The notes: a model not told the origin generated them from the sequence alone. A DNA stretch of 49,366 bases from Comamonadaceae bacterium (GCA_013297985.1 JAAFIY010000011.1:1-49366); one strand, 5' to 3'; shown: positions 28,542-37,139, counted from the stretch's first letter. A program made the numbers and translations.

Positions 28542-29767
28542 ACGCGCCAGACTTGTTCAGCCATACGCCCCCTGAATGGGCCCGGGCCACACCGCCTAGC
28601 CGTAGTGCGGCACTGGCTCGTGTCGCCCGGATTCGCCCGGCCGAATACGCACGCACTCGCAACCACCTGGAAGGCGCGGTCACCGGCTTGTCGCCCTACC
28701 TGACGCACGGCGTGCTCACGCTGCCCGAAGTGCTGGCAGCGGTGCTTCAGCGTGGCCCTTTGCCCGCAGACCACAAACTGGTGTTTGAGTTCGGCTGGCG
28801 CGAATACTTCCGGCATGTGTGGGCGCATCGCCGCGACGGGATCTTGGCGTCTTTTCATGCAGGCCCGCAGCCCGGCGCGGCCTATGCAAGCGCGCTTCCA
28901 GCCGATATTCGGCAAGCCCAAACCGGCGTGCCCGCTATTGATGAAGCGGTACGCACGCTCTACACCACAGGCAGCCTGCACAACCACGCCCGCATGTGGT
29001 TGGCAAGCTATGTGGTGCATGTGCGCCACGTGCACTGGCGCGCCGGGGCCGATTGGATGGTGGCGCATTTGTTGGATGGTGATTTGGCCAGCAACCACCT
29101 GAGCTGGCAGTGGGTGGCGGGTACTGGCAGCCACAAGCCTTATTTGTTCAATGCCGAGAACGTGGCGCGATTTGCACCAGCTGCGTGGCACAGCGCGGGC
29201 TCTGTCATCGACCGTAGCTACGAGGCGCTCGAGCACTTGGCCCATGGGAGGGCCGCAGCGCCAAAAAGCTTTGCGCCGAGCTTGGCAGCCGCCATAAATG
29301 AGCCCACGCTGCATGCAACACCACCGGCAGATCTGCACACCAACGGCCCGCAAGCCGACAGCGCGCAGCGCCTGCAAGGGCGCGACGTGTGGCTGGTCCA
29401 CCCCTGGGCCTTGCGCGCAGCTCCGCCCGACTTGCCCAGTGACTGTGCAGTGATCGGCGTGTACCCCAGCCCCCACCATGCCGCATGGCCATGGCCGCAA
29501 GCCCGCTGGCGCTGGGTGGACGCTGCCATGCAAACTCTGGCTGCCGAGCGTTGGTACACCGACAGCGCAACGCTTGCCCATGCCTTGCAGGGCGCACGCA
29601 GCGTGCAAGCCTTTGCTGACCCGCACATCGACGACTGGCTGCCCCCGGCTGTACAGCGGCTGCCTTCGCCCACGCTGTTCGCGCCAGTCGATGTGTTTTG
29701 CCGCAGCTTTACCCAATGGTGGACGCGCGCCACACGCGGGCTGAAAACGGCGTCGGAGCTGCTATGA
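28538..29767 (+). CDS. Photolyase-like FAD-binding protein, N-terminal antenna missing
   Basis: A 409-residue protein that starts directly with the FAD-binding domain: TGLSPYLTHGVLTLPEVL, FEFGWREYFRHVW, then LLDGDLASNHLSWQWVAGTG. The usual N-terminal alpha/beta antenna domain is absent. Instead about 150 C-terminal residues (from RDVWLVHPWALR through SVQAFADPHIDDWL) look like an alpha/beta domain, so the order of domains may be swapped. That is inference from sequence texture. It overlaps both neighbours by four bases. The activity is unknown. Confidence 0.8.
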   Translation: MNAPDLFSHTPPEWARATPPSRSAALARVARIRPAEYARTRNHLEGAVTGLSPYLTHGVLTLPEVLAAVLQRGPLPADHKLVFEFGWREYFRHVWAHRRDGILASFHAGPQPGAAYASALPADIRQAQTGVPAIDEAVRTLYTTGSLHNHARMWLASYVVHVRHVHWRAGADWMVAHLLDGDLASNHLSWQWVAGTGSHKPYLFNAENVARFAPAAWHSAGSVIDRSYEALEHLAHGRAAAPKSFAPSLAAAINEPTLHATPPADLHTNGPQADSAQRLQGRDVWLVHPWALRAAPPDLPSDCAVIGVYPSPHHAAWPWPQARWRWVDAAMQTLAAERWYTDSATLAHALQGARSVQAFADPHIDDWLPPAVQRLPSPTLFAPVDVFCRSFTQWWTRATRGLKTASELL

Positions 29768-30225
29768 AACCCACTGAACCCCCCGCCCCGTTGACCGTGC
29801 TGTACGACGGAGCCTGCCCGCTGTGCCAGCGTGAAATCGCCCATCTGCAGGGACTGGCCAAGCAAGAAAGCGCCAGCGGCTTGTGCTTTGTGGACGTCAG
29901 CACCGCCAATGCGGCGAGCCCCATCGATGCGGTTGAGCGCGCTGCCCTGTTGGCGCGCTTTCATGTGGCCTATGCCGATGGTTCACGGCAATCCGGTGCC
30001 GCCGCGTTTGTCGAGGTGTGGCGGCGCTTGCCCGGCTGGCGCTGGCTGGCGCGATTCGCTCAAGTGCCCGGCGTGCTGCTGGGGCTAGAGCTGGCCTATC
30101 GCCTGTTTTTGCAGGTGCGCCCTGGCTTGCAGCGCCTGGCGCGGCGCTGGCTTAAACCGCTCACCGCACCCACTGGCCAACCCGGCCCCAACCCGCCAAT
30201 TCCACCGTCCAACACATCGCTATGA
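29764..30225 (+). CDS. DCC family thiol-disulfide oxidoreductase-like protein (DUF393)
   Basis: A 153-residue protein. The opening LTVLYDGACPLCQREI gives the DxxCPLC motif that names the DCC family, on a thioredoxin-like fold. The C-terminal half has a hydrophobic, possibly membrane-attached segment (VLLGLELAYRLFLQV). It overlaps the neighbouring genes by four bases on each side, so it belongs to the photolyase operon. The redox partner is unknown. Confidence 0.82.
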   Translation: MKPTEPPAPLTVLYDGACPLCQREIAHLQGLAKQESASGLCFVDVSTANAASPIDAVERAALLARFHVAYADGSRQSGAAAFVEVWRRLPGWRWLARFAQVPGVLLGLELAYRLFLQVRPGLQRLARRWLKPLTAPTGQPGPNPPIPPSNTSL

Positions 30226-30965
30226 CTCAAGCTTTTAATGACATCGCCCTGGTCACGGGTGCGCGCGGGGGCATCGGCCGCGCACTGGTGCTGCGCCTGC
30301 GCGCCCGCGGCCTGCGTGTAGCCGCTGTTGGCCGTGATAGCGCCAGCCTGGCCGAGGTGGCCGCCGACACCCACATCAGCGCCGACACCACCACACCCGA
30401 AGGCGCCGCGGCAGCCGTGCAGGCCTGCAAGGACACATTAGGGGCAACGCCGTCATGGCTGGCCCACGCGGTGGGCAGCACGCTGATCGCGCCCTTGCAT
30501 CGCACCAAAACCGAGGCTGCCCGCGAAGTGCTGCGGGTGAACCTAGAAAGCAGCCTGTGGATGCTGCAGGCGTGGATCAACGCACTGGGCGGTGCGCCGG
30601 GTGCGGCCGTATTTGCAAGCTCGGTGGTGTCGCGCATTGGCGTGGCCAACCACGAAGCCATTGCAGCAGCCAAAGGCGGGGTGGAGGCGCTGGTGCGCAG
30701 CGCAGCCGCCACCTACGCGGCTCAAGGCCTGCGCATCAACGCCGTGGCCCCGGGCATGACCGACACGCCCATGACCGCTGGCATGCTCAAAGTGCCCGCC
30801 ATGCGCGAGGGAGCCGCCAAGCAGTACCCCTTGGGTGGCGTGCAAACCGCAGATGAAGTGGCCGCCGTCATGGATTGGTTGCTGTCGCCAGATTCGGCGC
30901 GGCTCACCGGCCAGGTGATTGCGGTAGACGGTGGCTTCACCACCGTGCGCCCCTTGGTCAAGTAA
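30222..30965 (+). CDS. SDR family oxidoreductase lacking the catalytic Tyr
   Basis: A 247-residue Rossmann protein. The nucleotide motif is TGARGGIGRAL, the C-terminus is INAVAPGMTDTPMT, then GQVIAVDGGFTTV. In the active-site region (SSVVSRIGVANHEAIAAAK) the Tyr of the YxxxK motif is replaced by Ile while the Lys remains. Either another residue serves as acid/base or it is a nucleotide-binding protein with altered chemistry. It overlaps the DCC gene by four bases and precedes the third photolyase by 22 bp. Confidence 0.85.
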   Translation: MTQAFNDIALVTGARGGIGRALVLRLRARGLRVAAVGRDSASLAEVAADTHISADTTTPEGAAAAVQACKDTLGATPSWLAHAVGSTLIAPLHRTKTEAAREVLRVNLESSLWMLQAWINALGGAPGAAVFASSVVSRIGVANHEAIAAAKGGVEALVRSAAATYAAQGLRINAVAPGMTDTPMTAGMLKVPAMREGAAKQYPLGGVQTADEVAAVMDWLLSPDSARLTGQVIAVDGGFTTVRPLVK

Positions 30966-30987
30966 TTCTTCGAGGGCCTAGGCTCAC

Positions 30988-32457
30988 ATGGCGCAGGCTC
31001 TGGTGTGGTTCAAGCGCGATCTGCGGGTGACCGACCATGCGCCGCTGGATGCGGCGGCACGCTGCGATGCGGCCTTGGCGGTGTACTTCATTGAACCGCA
31101 GTGGCTGGCCAGCCCGGAATGCCATCCACGCCATGTCCATTGGCTGCTGCACAACCTGCAAGCGCTGCGCGACGATTTGGCCGCGCGTGGCCTGCCGCTG
31201 CTGGTGCGCGTGGGCGAGGCCGTGGCAGAGCTCAACAGGCTGCGCGGGCAATACGCGTTTGATCAGCTCTTTAGCCACGAAGAAACTGGCACTGGCTGGA
31301 GCTACGGGCGCGACAAGGCGGTGGCCCGATGGTGCCAAGCCCACCAGGTGCTGTGGACCGAATGGCCGCAAACCGGCGTGGTGCGACGACTCAAAGACCG
31401 CAGCGGTTGGGCAGCCCGTTGGCAGTGCCGCATGGACGCGCCCGCGCTGGCCAAGCCGCGCTGGTTTGCGGCAGCACCTGGCTTTGCGCTGGCCCCAGCA
31501 CTGCCCACGCTGTCAGATCTCGCCATGCCGCTGTCGGTGGCGCCTTTGCCACCGGCGGGCGAAGCGGCGGCCCACGCCACGCTGCAGTCGTTTTTAAGCG
31601 GGCGAGCGCTGGGCTACCGGCGCAACCTGTCTAGCCCTGTGCGGGCCGAAGACGGCTGCAGTCGCCTGTCGGCCCATTTGGCCTTTGGCACCGTTTCGAT
31701 GCGCACGGTGCACCAAGTCACTGAAGCCGTCATCCGCGACACGTCTCAGCGCGATCTGGCCTATGACCTGCGCGGCTTTGCGGGGCGCCTACGCTGGCAC
31801 TGCCATTTCATGCAAAAGCTGGAAGACGAGCCCGATATTGAATGGCGCAACTTTGCCCGCTCAGCCGACGGCTTGCGACCCGGCGACGGCACCGATCTGC
31901 AGGCGTCCGATCAGGAGCGGCTTGAGGCGTGGGCGCAGGGCCGCACCGGTTTCCCGATGGTGGACGCCTGCATGCGCCATTTGAACGCCACCGGTTGGCT
32001 GAACTTTCGCATGCGCGCCATGCTGGTGAGCTTTGCGGCCTATCAGCTTTGGCAGCATTGGCGCGCGCCCGGTTTGCACCTGGCACGGCAGTTTCTGGAC
32101 TTTGAACCCGGCATCCATTGGAGCCAGATGCAAATGCAATCTGGCACCACCGGCATCAACACGCTGCGCATGTATTCACCCGCCAAGCAGGCGCGTGACC
32201 ACGACCCGCAAAGCGATTACATCCGCCGGTGGGTGCCCGAATGGGGCACCGCCGCCTACCCCAAGCCGATCGTGGACGAGCGCCAAGCGCTGGCGGCCGC
32301 CAAGCTCAAGCTGTACGGCCTGCGGGCCACACCCGAATCAAAAGCCGAAGCCGACGAGGTGCAACAAAAGCACGGGTCGCGCCGCAGCGGCTTGCCGTCG
32401 CAGGCTCGCCCGAGGCCTGTGCAGAAAAAAGCCGATGGGCAGATACCGTTGTTCTAG
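30988..32457 (+). CDS. Cryptochrome/DNA photolyase
   Basis: A 489-residue protein with the complete two-domain layout. The antenna domain starts [19 protein letters not shown]. The FAD domain includes [68 protein letters not shown] and [18 protein letters not shown]. It is last in the operon and ends 25 bp before repeat copy 5, whose hairpin and T-run may terminate it. Lesion specificity (CPD or other) cannot be read with confidence. Confidence 0.88.
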   Translation: MAQALVWFKRDLRVTDHAPLDAAARCDAALAVYFIEPQWLASPECHPRHVHWLLHNLQALRDDLAARGLPLLVRVGEAVAELNRLRGQYAFDQLFSHEETGTGWSYGRDKAVARWCQAHQVLWTEWPQTGVVRRLKDRSGWAARWQCRMDAPALAKPRWFAAAPGFALAPALPTLSDLAMPLSVAPLPPAGEAAAHATLQSFLSGRALGYRRNLSSPVRAEDGCSRLSAHLAFGTVSMRTVHQVTEAVIRDTSQRDLAYDLRGFAGRLRWHCHFMQKLEDEPDIEWRNFARSADGLRPGDGTDLQASDQERLEAWAQGRTGFPMVDACMRHLNATGWLNFRMRAMLVSFAAYQLWQHWRAPGLHLARQFLDFEPGIHWSQMQMQSGTTGINTLRMYSPAKQARDHDPQSDYIRRWVPEWGTAAYPKPIVDERQALAAAKLKLYGLRATPESKAEADEVQQKHGSRRSGLPSQARPRPVQKKADGQIPLF

Positions 32458-32481
32458 CTCGCAGCCTTGGATCAACTGGTT

Positions 32482-32540
32482 GCTATCTAATTGATAGCTG
32501 CTTCCGCCCTATTACAGGGCGGTGCAGGCGTTTTTTCTAT
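32482..32540 (+). repeat. Dispersed Comamonad-type repeat, copy 5
   Basis: GCTATCTAATTGATAGCTGC, then CCGCCC at 32504-32509 pairing perfectly with GGGCGG at 32517-32522. Six T residues follow at 32531-32536, eight bases beyond the stem, so this copy could act as a weak terminator between the convergent photolyase and LysR genes. Confidence 0.85.
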
Positions 32541-32550
32541 GTCTGCCATA

Positions 32551-33510
32551 TCAGGCAGTCCACTGTGTGGCGTCCACACTCAAATCGGGGTGGCCGCCAA
32601 ATTGTTCGATGACAAAGTCCACCCAAGCCCGCACGCGCGCCGGCAGTTGCTGACGGCTGGGGTAGTGCACAAATAGCTGCAAGCCGTTCAAGATGAACTG
32701 CGGCATCAGCAGCTTCAAGCGCCCTTCACGCAGCCCCGCCAAGGCAGTGGGCTGCGGCAGCTGCGCAATACCCAGACCTGCTTCACAGGCGGCCAACAGC
32801 GCGCGGTAGTCGTTGCTGACCAGTCGGCCCGCCATGGCACCAGTGGTGGGCAACATGCGCGGCAAAGCGGGCGCCTCTGGTGTGGCGCGGCTTTGCACCA
32901 TGAAGGGCGTGGGCTGCTCGCGGTCTGAAAAATGCGCCACCAACAACTTGTGTTGGGCCAATTCGTCCAACGTCCGCGGCGCGCCGTGGGCGGCGATGTA
33001 GGCGGGCGAAGCCACCATCAACAAGCGCAGTGGCCCCAAGGGGCGGGCCACAAATGCCGCGTCTTGCAAAGCCCCCACACGGATGCCCACGTCGTAGCGC
33101 CTGCCGATCAATGGGTTGGCGTCTTCGCTGAGTTCCAAGTCAACGTCGATGTCGGGGTAGCGCGCAAAAAACAGTGGCAGCGTCGGTACCAAATACAAAT
33201 AGGCCACCGGCGACACCGCAGTGACTCGCACCCGGCCCCGCGGGGTTTGGGTGTCGTCGCGCGCTTGGCGACAGGCTTTGTCCAACTCCGCTAGCGGCGC
33301 GCGGCACTGCTCCAAAAAAGCTTGGCCTTCGGCCGTCAAGGTGAGTTGCCGCGTGCTGCGCGCCAGCAGGCGCACGCCCAAGCCTTTTTCCAGCCGACTG
33401 ATGTTTTGGCTAACAGCCACCGCCGAGATACCCAGCTCACGCGCAGCCTTGGCAAAACTGCCCAGTTCAGCCACCCGGGCGAAGTTAAGGATGCCGCGCA
33501 AGCTTTCCAT
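32551..33510 (-). CDS. LysR family transcriptional regulator
   Basis: A 319-residue regulator. The N-terminal winged helix is LNFARVAELGSFAKAARELG, then VSQNISRLEKGLGVRLL; the effector domain follows (GRVRVTAVSPVAYLYLVPTL). It matches the CrgA/AaeR-like subgroup with Ser/Ala-rich HTH. It is divergent from the first YciI gene, with an inverted repeat 14 bp upstream of its start. A matching motif is found before the second YciI gene, so both YciI genes are likely targets. Confidence 0.88.
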   Translation of the reverse strand: MESLRGILNFARVAELGSFAKAARELGISAVAVSQNISRLEKGLGVRLLARSTRQLTLTAEGQAFLEQCRAPLAELDKACRQARDDTQTPRGRVRVTAVSPVAYLYLVPTLPLFFARYPDIDVDLELSEDANPLIGRRYDVGIRVGALQDAAFVARPLGPLRLLMVASPAYIAAHGAPRTLDELAQHKLLVAHFSDREQPTPFMVQSRATPEAPALPRMLPTTGAMAGRLVSNDYRALLAACEAGLGIAQLPQPTALAGLREGRLKLLMPQFILNGLQLFVHYPSRQQLPARVRAWVDFVIEQFGGHPDLSVDATQWTA

Positions 33511-33523
33511 GAAGCGCCCCTAT

Positions 33524-33542
33524 TACAAATTAAATGTTTGTA
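33524..33542. promoter_or_regulatory. Candidate LysR operator TACAAATTAAATGTTTGTA
   Basis: A 19-bp inverted repeat (TACAAA...TTTGTA) of the T-N11-A kind used by LysR-type regulators, in the gap between lysR and the first YciI gene. Its minus strand reads ATACAAACATTTAATT (33528-33543), which recurs almost exactly upstream of the second YciI gene. Confidence 0.6.
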
Positions 33543-33638
33543 TTTTATGAAGCATAGCGTCAATTGCGCAGAAGTATGGGCCTTTTTAAAGTTCAGTCAC
33601 CGGGATGTTCCGGCCTGCAAACGACCGAAAGACGAACC

Positions 33639-33992
33639 ATGAAATACCTGCTGATGTGCCAATTCCAACCCGCTCAATTCGCCCATGTGCCCGAAGCGGC
33701 CCAAGCTGAAATGATGGGCGCCATGCTGGCCTACAACGAACGGCTGATGGGCGCCGGCGTGTTGGCAGCCGCTGGCCAACTGGCCATGCCGCACGAAGCC
33801 CTGTTGGTCAGCGCTGCCAGTGGCCAGGTCACCGCCACCCGCGGCCCGGCTTTGGCTGGCGACACCCAGATCGGCGGCTACTACGTGCTGGATGTGGCCA
33901 CCGAGCAAGACGCCATTGATTGGGCCGCCCAGTGCCCGCTGGCTCAGTTTGGCGCGCTGGAAGTGCGTCAAGTGGCTTTCTCACCGCTTTGA
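33639..33992 (+). CDS. YciI-like protein (copy 1)
   Basis: A 117-residue ferredoxin-like-fold protein of the YCII-related family (MKYLLMCQFQPAQF, then GPALAGDTQIGGYYVLD and FGALEVRQVAFSPL). The function is unknown; relatives have been linked to redox or lactone chemistry and to sigma-factor neighbourhoods. The gene at 34864 encodes a close paralogue of equal length. ATG 33639 was chosen by the conserved MKYLLMC start. Divergent from lysR. Confidence 0.8.
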   Translation: MKYLLMCQFQPAQFAHVPEAAQAEMMGAMLAYNERLMGAGVLAAAGQLAMPHEALLVSAASGQVTATRGPALAGDTQIGGYYVLDVATEQDAIDWAAQCPLAQFGALEVRQVAFSPL

Positions 33993-34041
33993 TCCACTTG
34001 TTTTAACCCTTTCATCCACCTGTTCGTACAAGGCCTCTTCC

Positions 34042-34530
34042 ATGTCCAACGTTCTTACCTCTCCTGCTGTTAACCCCTCAACCCTCAGCCAACAGAACAT
34101 GACCACTACCGCCAAGCAATTTGAAGAGAGCACCCAAATCAACGCGTCTGTCGACAAGGTGTTTGCGCTGTACGCCGATGTGGCCAACTGGCCAGCGTGG
34201 GACCCAGATCTGAAAGCAGCCAGTCTGCAAGGCAAGTTTGTGTCGGGTGCGGTGGGTGAGGTGGTGCCGCACAGCGGGCCGAAGTCGGCCCTGCACTTTG
34301 TCGAAGTGGCGCGCAACCAGCATGTGCGCATGCAGTGCAAGCTGCCGCTGGGCGTGATGCACTTTGACTACGAACTGCAGCCCCAAGCCGATGGCAAAAG
34401 CACGCGCGTCATCCATCGCACCCGGTTTTCAGGTTTGCTGTCGCCGCTATGGTTTCGCCTGATCGGCTCTGGCATGAAGAAGTCTTTGCCTGCTGCACTG
34501 GCAGGCCTCAAGCGCCAAGCCGAAGCCTGA
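34042..34530 (+). CDS. SRPBCC family protein
   Basis: A 162-residue START/Bet v1-like protein (ESTQINASVDKVFALYADVA, then NWPAWDPDL, RFSGLLSPLWFRLIGSGM). It probably binds a hydrophobic small molecule or is a polyketide-cyclase-like protein. The ATG at 34042 gives a Ser/Thr-rich leader; an internal ATG at 34099 (TTTAKQFEEST) is a reasonable alternative start. It lies between the two YciI genes, so the three may work together with the LysR regulator. Confidence 0.8.
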   Translation: MSNVLTSPAVNPSTLSQQNMTTTAKQFEESTQINASVDKVFALYADVANWPAWDPDLKAASLQGKFVSGAVGEVVPHSGPKSALHFVEVARNQHVRMQCKLPLGVMHFDYELQPQADGKSTRVIHRTRFSGLLSPLWFRLIGSGMKKSLPAALAGLKRQAEA

Positions 34531-34657
34531 GCCGCGGCCCAGAGGTTGCGGCCGGCCCCGCGGGCGCGCGGCCGACATCTGGCCGCACGGCTTGCAGCTG
34601 ACATCGCCTCTGACTTGAAGGCGCACCCTCCGTTGCGCCGATAGCAAACGCTCACAT

Positions 34658-34680
34658 GCCCGCTTAAGCGGGCCCCTTTT
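34658..34680 (+). terminator. Hairpin with short T-run after the SRPBCC gene
   Basis: GCCCGCTTAAGCGGGC at 34658-34673 is a perfect 16-bp palindrome followed by CCC and TTTT. The stem has no spacer loop beyond TTAA and the T-run is short, so termination is plausible but not certain. Confidence 0.45.
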
Positions 34681-34746
34681 CAAGATCTCGGTCATCGGTT
34701 CCTGCCCCTTGGCCAGCGGGGATGCGCGCGCCCGATCGCGCCCGCA

Positions 34747-34762
34747 ATACAAACATTTAGTT
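34747..34762. promoter_or_regulatory. Second LysR-type motif ATACAAACATTTAGTT
   Basis: It matches the motif in the lysR/YciI1 gap at 15 of 16 positions. It lies 102-117 bp upstream of the second YciI gene and is followed by AATTCATGAATT, a possible half of the same operator. The shared motif suggests one regulator for both YciI units. Confidence 0.55.
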
Positions 34763-34863
34763 ATTAATTCATGAATTGAAGCGTCCATTGTACGTGGGTA
34801 TAGCCCTGCATAAATTGTGGGTACCGGGCTGTACCGGGATACCTAAACCCAAGGAATACCGCG

Positions 34864-35217
34864 ATGAAATACCTGTTGATGTGCCAGATAGAACCGCAAA
34901 AACTGGCCGAAGTACCGTCGGCTGACCAGCAGTTGGTGGAGCAGTCGATGCTGGCCTACAACCGCCAATTGATCGGCGCCGGGGTGTTGGCCGCCGCTGG
35001 CCAATTGGCGATGCCGCACCAGGCCATTCGGGTGAGCGCAAGCGACGGGCAAATCACCGAAACCCGTGGCCCTGCGATGGCGGGCGACACCCAAATCGGC
35101 GGCTACTACTTGGTGGATGTGCAGGGCGAAGCCGAGGCGGTGGCCTGGGCCGCCAAATGCCCGCTGACCCGCTTTGGCGCACTTGAAGTGCGGCAAGTGG
35201 CCTTTTCACCGCTTTGA
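34864..35217 (+). CDS. YciI-like protein (copy 2)
   Basis: A 117-residue paralogue of the protein encoded at 33639: same length, same MKYLLMCQ start, same GDTQIGGYY core and an identical FGALEVRQVAFSPL end. The middle differs (VPSADQQLVEQSMLAYN), so this is an old duplication rather than a recent copy. It is followed after 16 bp by an exported alpha/beta hydrolase, with which it probably shares a transcript. Confidence 0.8.
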   Translation: MKYLLMCQIEPQKLAEVPSADQQLVEQSMLAYNRQLIGAGVLAAAGQLAMPHQAIRVSASDGQITETRGPAMAGDTQIGGYYLVDVQGEAEAVAWAAKCPLTRFGALEVRQVAFSPL

Positions 35218-35233
35218 GCGCCGGAGACCCCCC

Positions 35234-36280
35234 ATGACCGCCGTTTTCGCATCCCTTTTGACCGCGACTGTCAGCGCGCTAAGCCTGGCTGTAGGCCTGA
35301 GCGCCACGAGCGCCCCAGCCCATGCCAACACCGCAAACACGGTGGTGGGTAGCACCACCCTGAACCTGACCGACGCCACCCGCCAACGCCAGGTTGTGAC
35401 CGAAATGTGGTTTGAGGCCGCCCCGGGCACCAAAGCCGAATCATTCACCCCGCTGCCGCCACTGCAATCCATCACCCTGACCACTGGCGCGCGCCCGGCC
35501 GCCAGCGCCACACGCAAGCCGCTCATCGTGCTGTCGCATGGCAACTGGGCCACGCGCTATGCCTATGGCTGGCTCGCAACTGAGCTGGTGAAAGCGGGCT
35601 ACTTGGTGCTGACCCCCACACACCCCGGCACCACCTTTGGCGACTTGCGCCCGGAATACCGCGCACGGCTGTGGGAACGATCACAGGACGTGACCTTTGC
35701 GCTCAACCAAGTGTTGGCTGACCCGGCGTGGAAAGCTCAAATCGATGAGACCCGCATCGGCTTTGTGGGCCACAGCTTTGGCGGCTGGACGGGCGTGAGC
35801 TTGGCGGGCGGTGTGTACAGCTACACCAAGCAATTGCAAGCCTGCCAAGCGCAGGCCGACAAAGACCAGTACTGCACCGGCTTGATCCGCGACTTTGAAG
35901 CCGCCCGCCCCGTAGCCGACGGCACCAAAAGCTTCAAAGACGAACGCTTTAAGGCCTTTTACTTGATGGCCGCCGGTGTGGCTGCGGGTTTTGACGAAAC
36001 GTCCTTGAAGGGCATCACGCAGCCCATGGTGTTTGATACCGCCAAAGGCGACCCGGTGCTCGCGCCCGAGATCGGCGCCAACTTGTTCGCCCGCCTGATT
36101 CCCAGCGCCACCGAAACCGTTCGCGGCGTCGGCCACTTCACCTATGGGCCGGTGTGCAAACCCGTCATCGGGCGCATCGCCGCCGGCCAAGTATGCGAAG
36201 ACCCCAACGGTGTGGATCGTGCGGCCTTCCATGAAGAGGTGGTGCGCGATGCATTGCGCTTCTTCAAGGCCAAGCTGTGA
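35234..36280 (+). CDS. Exported alpha/beta hydrolase (dienelactone hydrolase-like)
   Basis: A 348-residue protein with a signal peptide (SALSLAVGLSATSAPAHAN). The oxyanion segment is PLIVLSHGNWATRYAYGWL and the nucleophile elbow GFVGHSFGGWTG. The likely acid and His are in VFDTAKGDPVLAPE and GVGHFTYGP. It resembles periplasmic dienelactone-hydrolase/PAF-acetylhydrolase-like enzymes. ATG 35234 was chosen for the signal peptide. It ends inside a perfect GC stem. Confidence 0.82.
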   Translation: MTAVFASLLTATVSALSLAVGLSATSAPAHANTANTVVGSTTLNLTDATRQRQVVTEMWFEAAPGTKAESFTPLPPLQSITLTTGARPAASATRKPLIVLSHGNWATRYAYGWLATELVKAGYLVLTPTHPGTTFGDLRPEYRARLWERSQDVTFALNQVLADPAWKAQIDETRIGFVGHSFGGWTGVSLAGGVYSYTKQLQACQAQADKDQYCTGLIRDFEAARPVADGTKSFKDERFKAFYLMAAGVAAGFDETSLKGITQPMVFDTAKGDPVLAPEIGANLFARLIPSATETVRGVGHFTYGPVCKPVIGRIAAGQVCEDPNGVDRAAFHEEVVRDALRFFKAKL

Positions 36281-36295
36281 CGCGCGCGGCGCGTC
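36279..36295 (+). terminator. GC-rich stem overlapping the hydrolase stop codon
   Basis: GACGCGC at 36279-36285 and GCGCGTC at 36289-36295 form a perfect 7-bp stem with a 3-nt loop. There is no T-run, so the role is uncertain. Confidence 0.3.
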
Positions 36296-36317
36296 GCGCT
36301 GCAACATGCACTAAGCC

Positions 36318-37139
36318 ATGAACCCGGTCGATCTTGGCGTGGGGCCCAGCCCCGCTCAAAACGCCGCGCTGTTGCTGATCGTGGCGGCGGCGTTGGCGTG
36401 GTTGCGCTGGGGCTTGCGGGCGCCGTGGCTCTGGCTGGCCGCGCTGCTGGCGTGGCAGGCGGTGATGGCTGGCTTGGCCTTGTCGGGCTACTTTGTTCGC
36501 TTTGACCAGCCTTGGCGCGCCTTGCCCACCGTAGCGGCCAGTGTCGCAATGGCCATGTGGCTGGCGCGCAGGCCGTTCGCACATCCGGCGCAAGCCGGCA
36601 CGGGCTCGCAGCCCAGTCGCTCAGTGCCACTGCGTTCTGGCGCGTGGCTGACCGCCGCACCGCCGTGGGCGTGGGTGGCGCTGCAGGCGTTTCGGCTACC
36701 GCTGGAACTGCTGCTGTATAGCCTGTACACCCACGGTGTGATTGCACAGCACCTGACTTTTGTAGGCGCCAACTTTGACATTGCGTTGGGCCTGAGCGCG
36801 ATCGCGCTGGCGCTTGCGCTGGCACACCGCGACAGGCAATACACAGGCCGCGCCGCGCCCAGCGCAAAGTCTGAGCGCTGGATTAAAAACGCCTTGATCA
36901 CTTGGAACCTACTGGGGCTTGGCTTGCTGTTGAATGTCGTGGTGCTGGCGGTGTTTTCGGTGCCGTCCCCGTTTCAATTGTTCACGGCCGAGCCCGCCAA
37001 CCGGGTGGTCACCCAGTTTCCTTTTGTGTGGCTACCCACACTCTTGGTGCCGCTGGCCCTGTTTGGCCATGTGGTGTCATTGCGGCGAGCCATGGGGTCG
37101 GCCGTGCGGCCGATTTCTTCTGTGACCCGTACTTCCTAA
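36318..37139 (+). CDS. Multi-pass membrane protein of unknown function
   Basis: A 273-residue protein with about seven hydrophobic segments (for example NAALLLIVAAALAWLRW, WLWLAALLAWQAVMAGLAL and LGLGLLLNVVVLAVFSV). Charged loops lie between, such as AHRDRQYTGRAAPSAK. No motif is recognised. It precedes the MAPEG gene by 12 bp. Confidence 0.7.
   Translation: MNPVDLGVGPSPAQNAALLLIVAAALAWLRWGLRAPWLWLAALLAWQAVMAGLALSGYFVRFDQPWRALPTVAASVAMAMWLARRPFAHPAQAGTGSQPSRSVPLRSGAWLTAAPPWAWVALQAFRLPLELLLYSLYTHGVIAQHLTFVGANFDIALGLSAIALALALAHRDRQYTGRAAPSAKSERWIKNALITWNLLGLGLLLNVVVLAVFSVPSPFQLFTAEPANRVVTQFPFVWLPTLLVPLALFGHVVSLRRAMGSAVRPISSVTRTS

Larger units (their letters stand above)
34531..34863. other. 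Intergenic stretch with terminator-like hairpin and LysR-type motif
   Basis: A 333-bp gap with no credible gene. It contains GC-rich palindromes near 34550-34575, a hairpin with T-run at 34658-34680, the LysR-type motif at 34747-34762 and a perfect 12-bp palindrome AATTCATGAATT at 34766-34777. The last 100 bp are AT-rich and probably hold the promoter of the second YciI gene. Confidence 0.6.
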
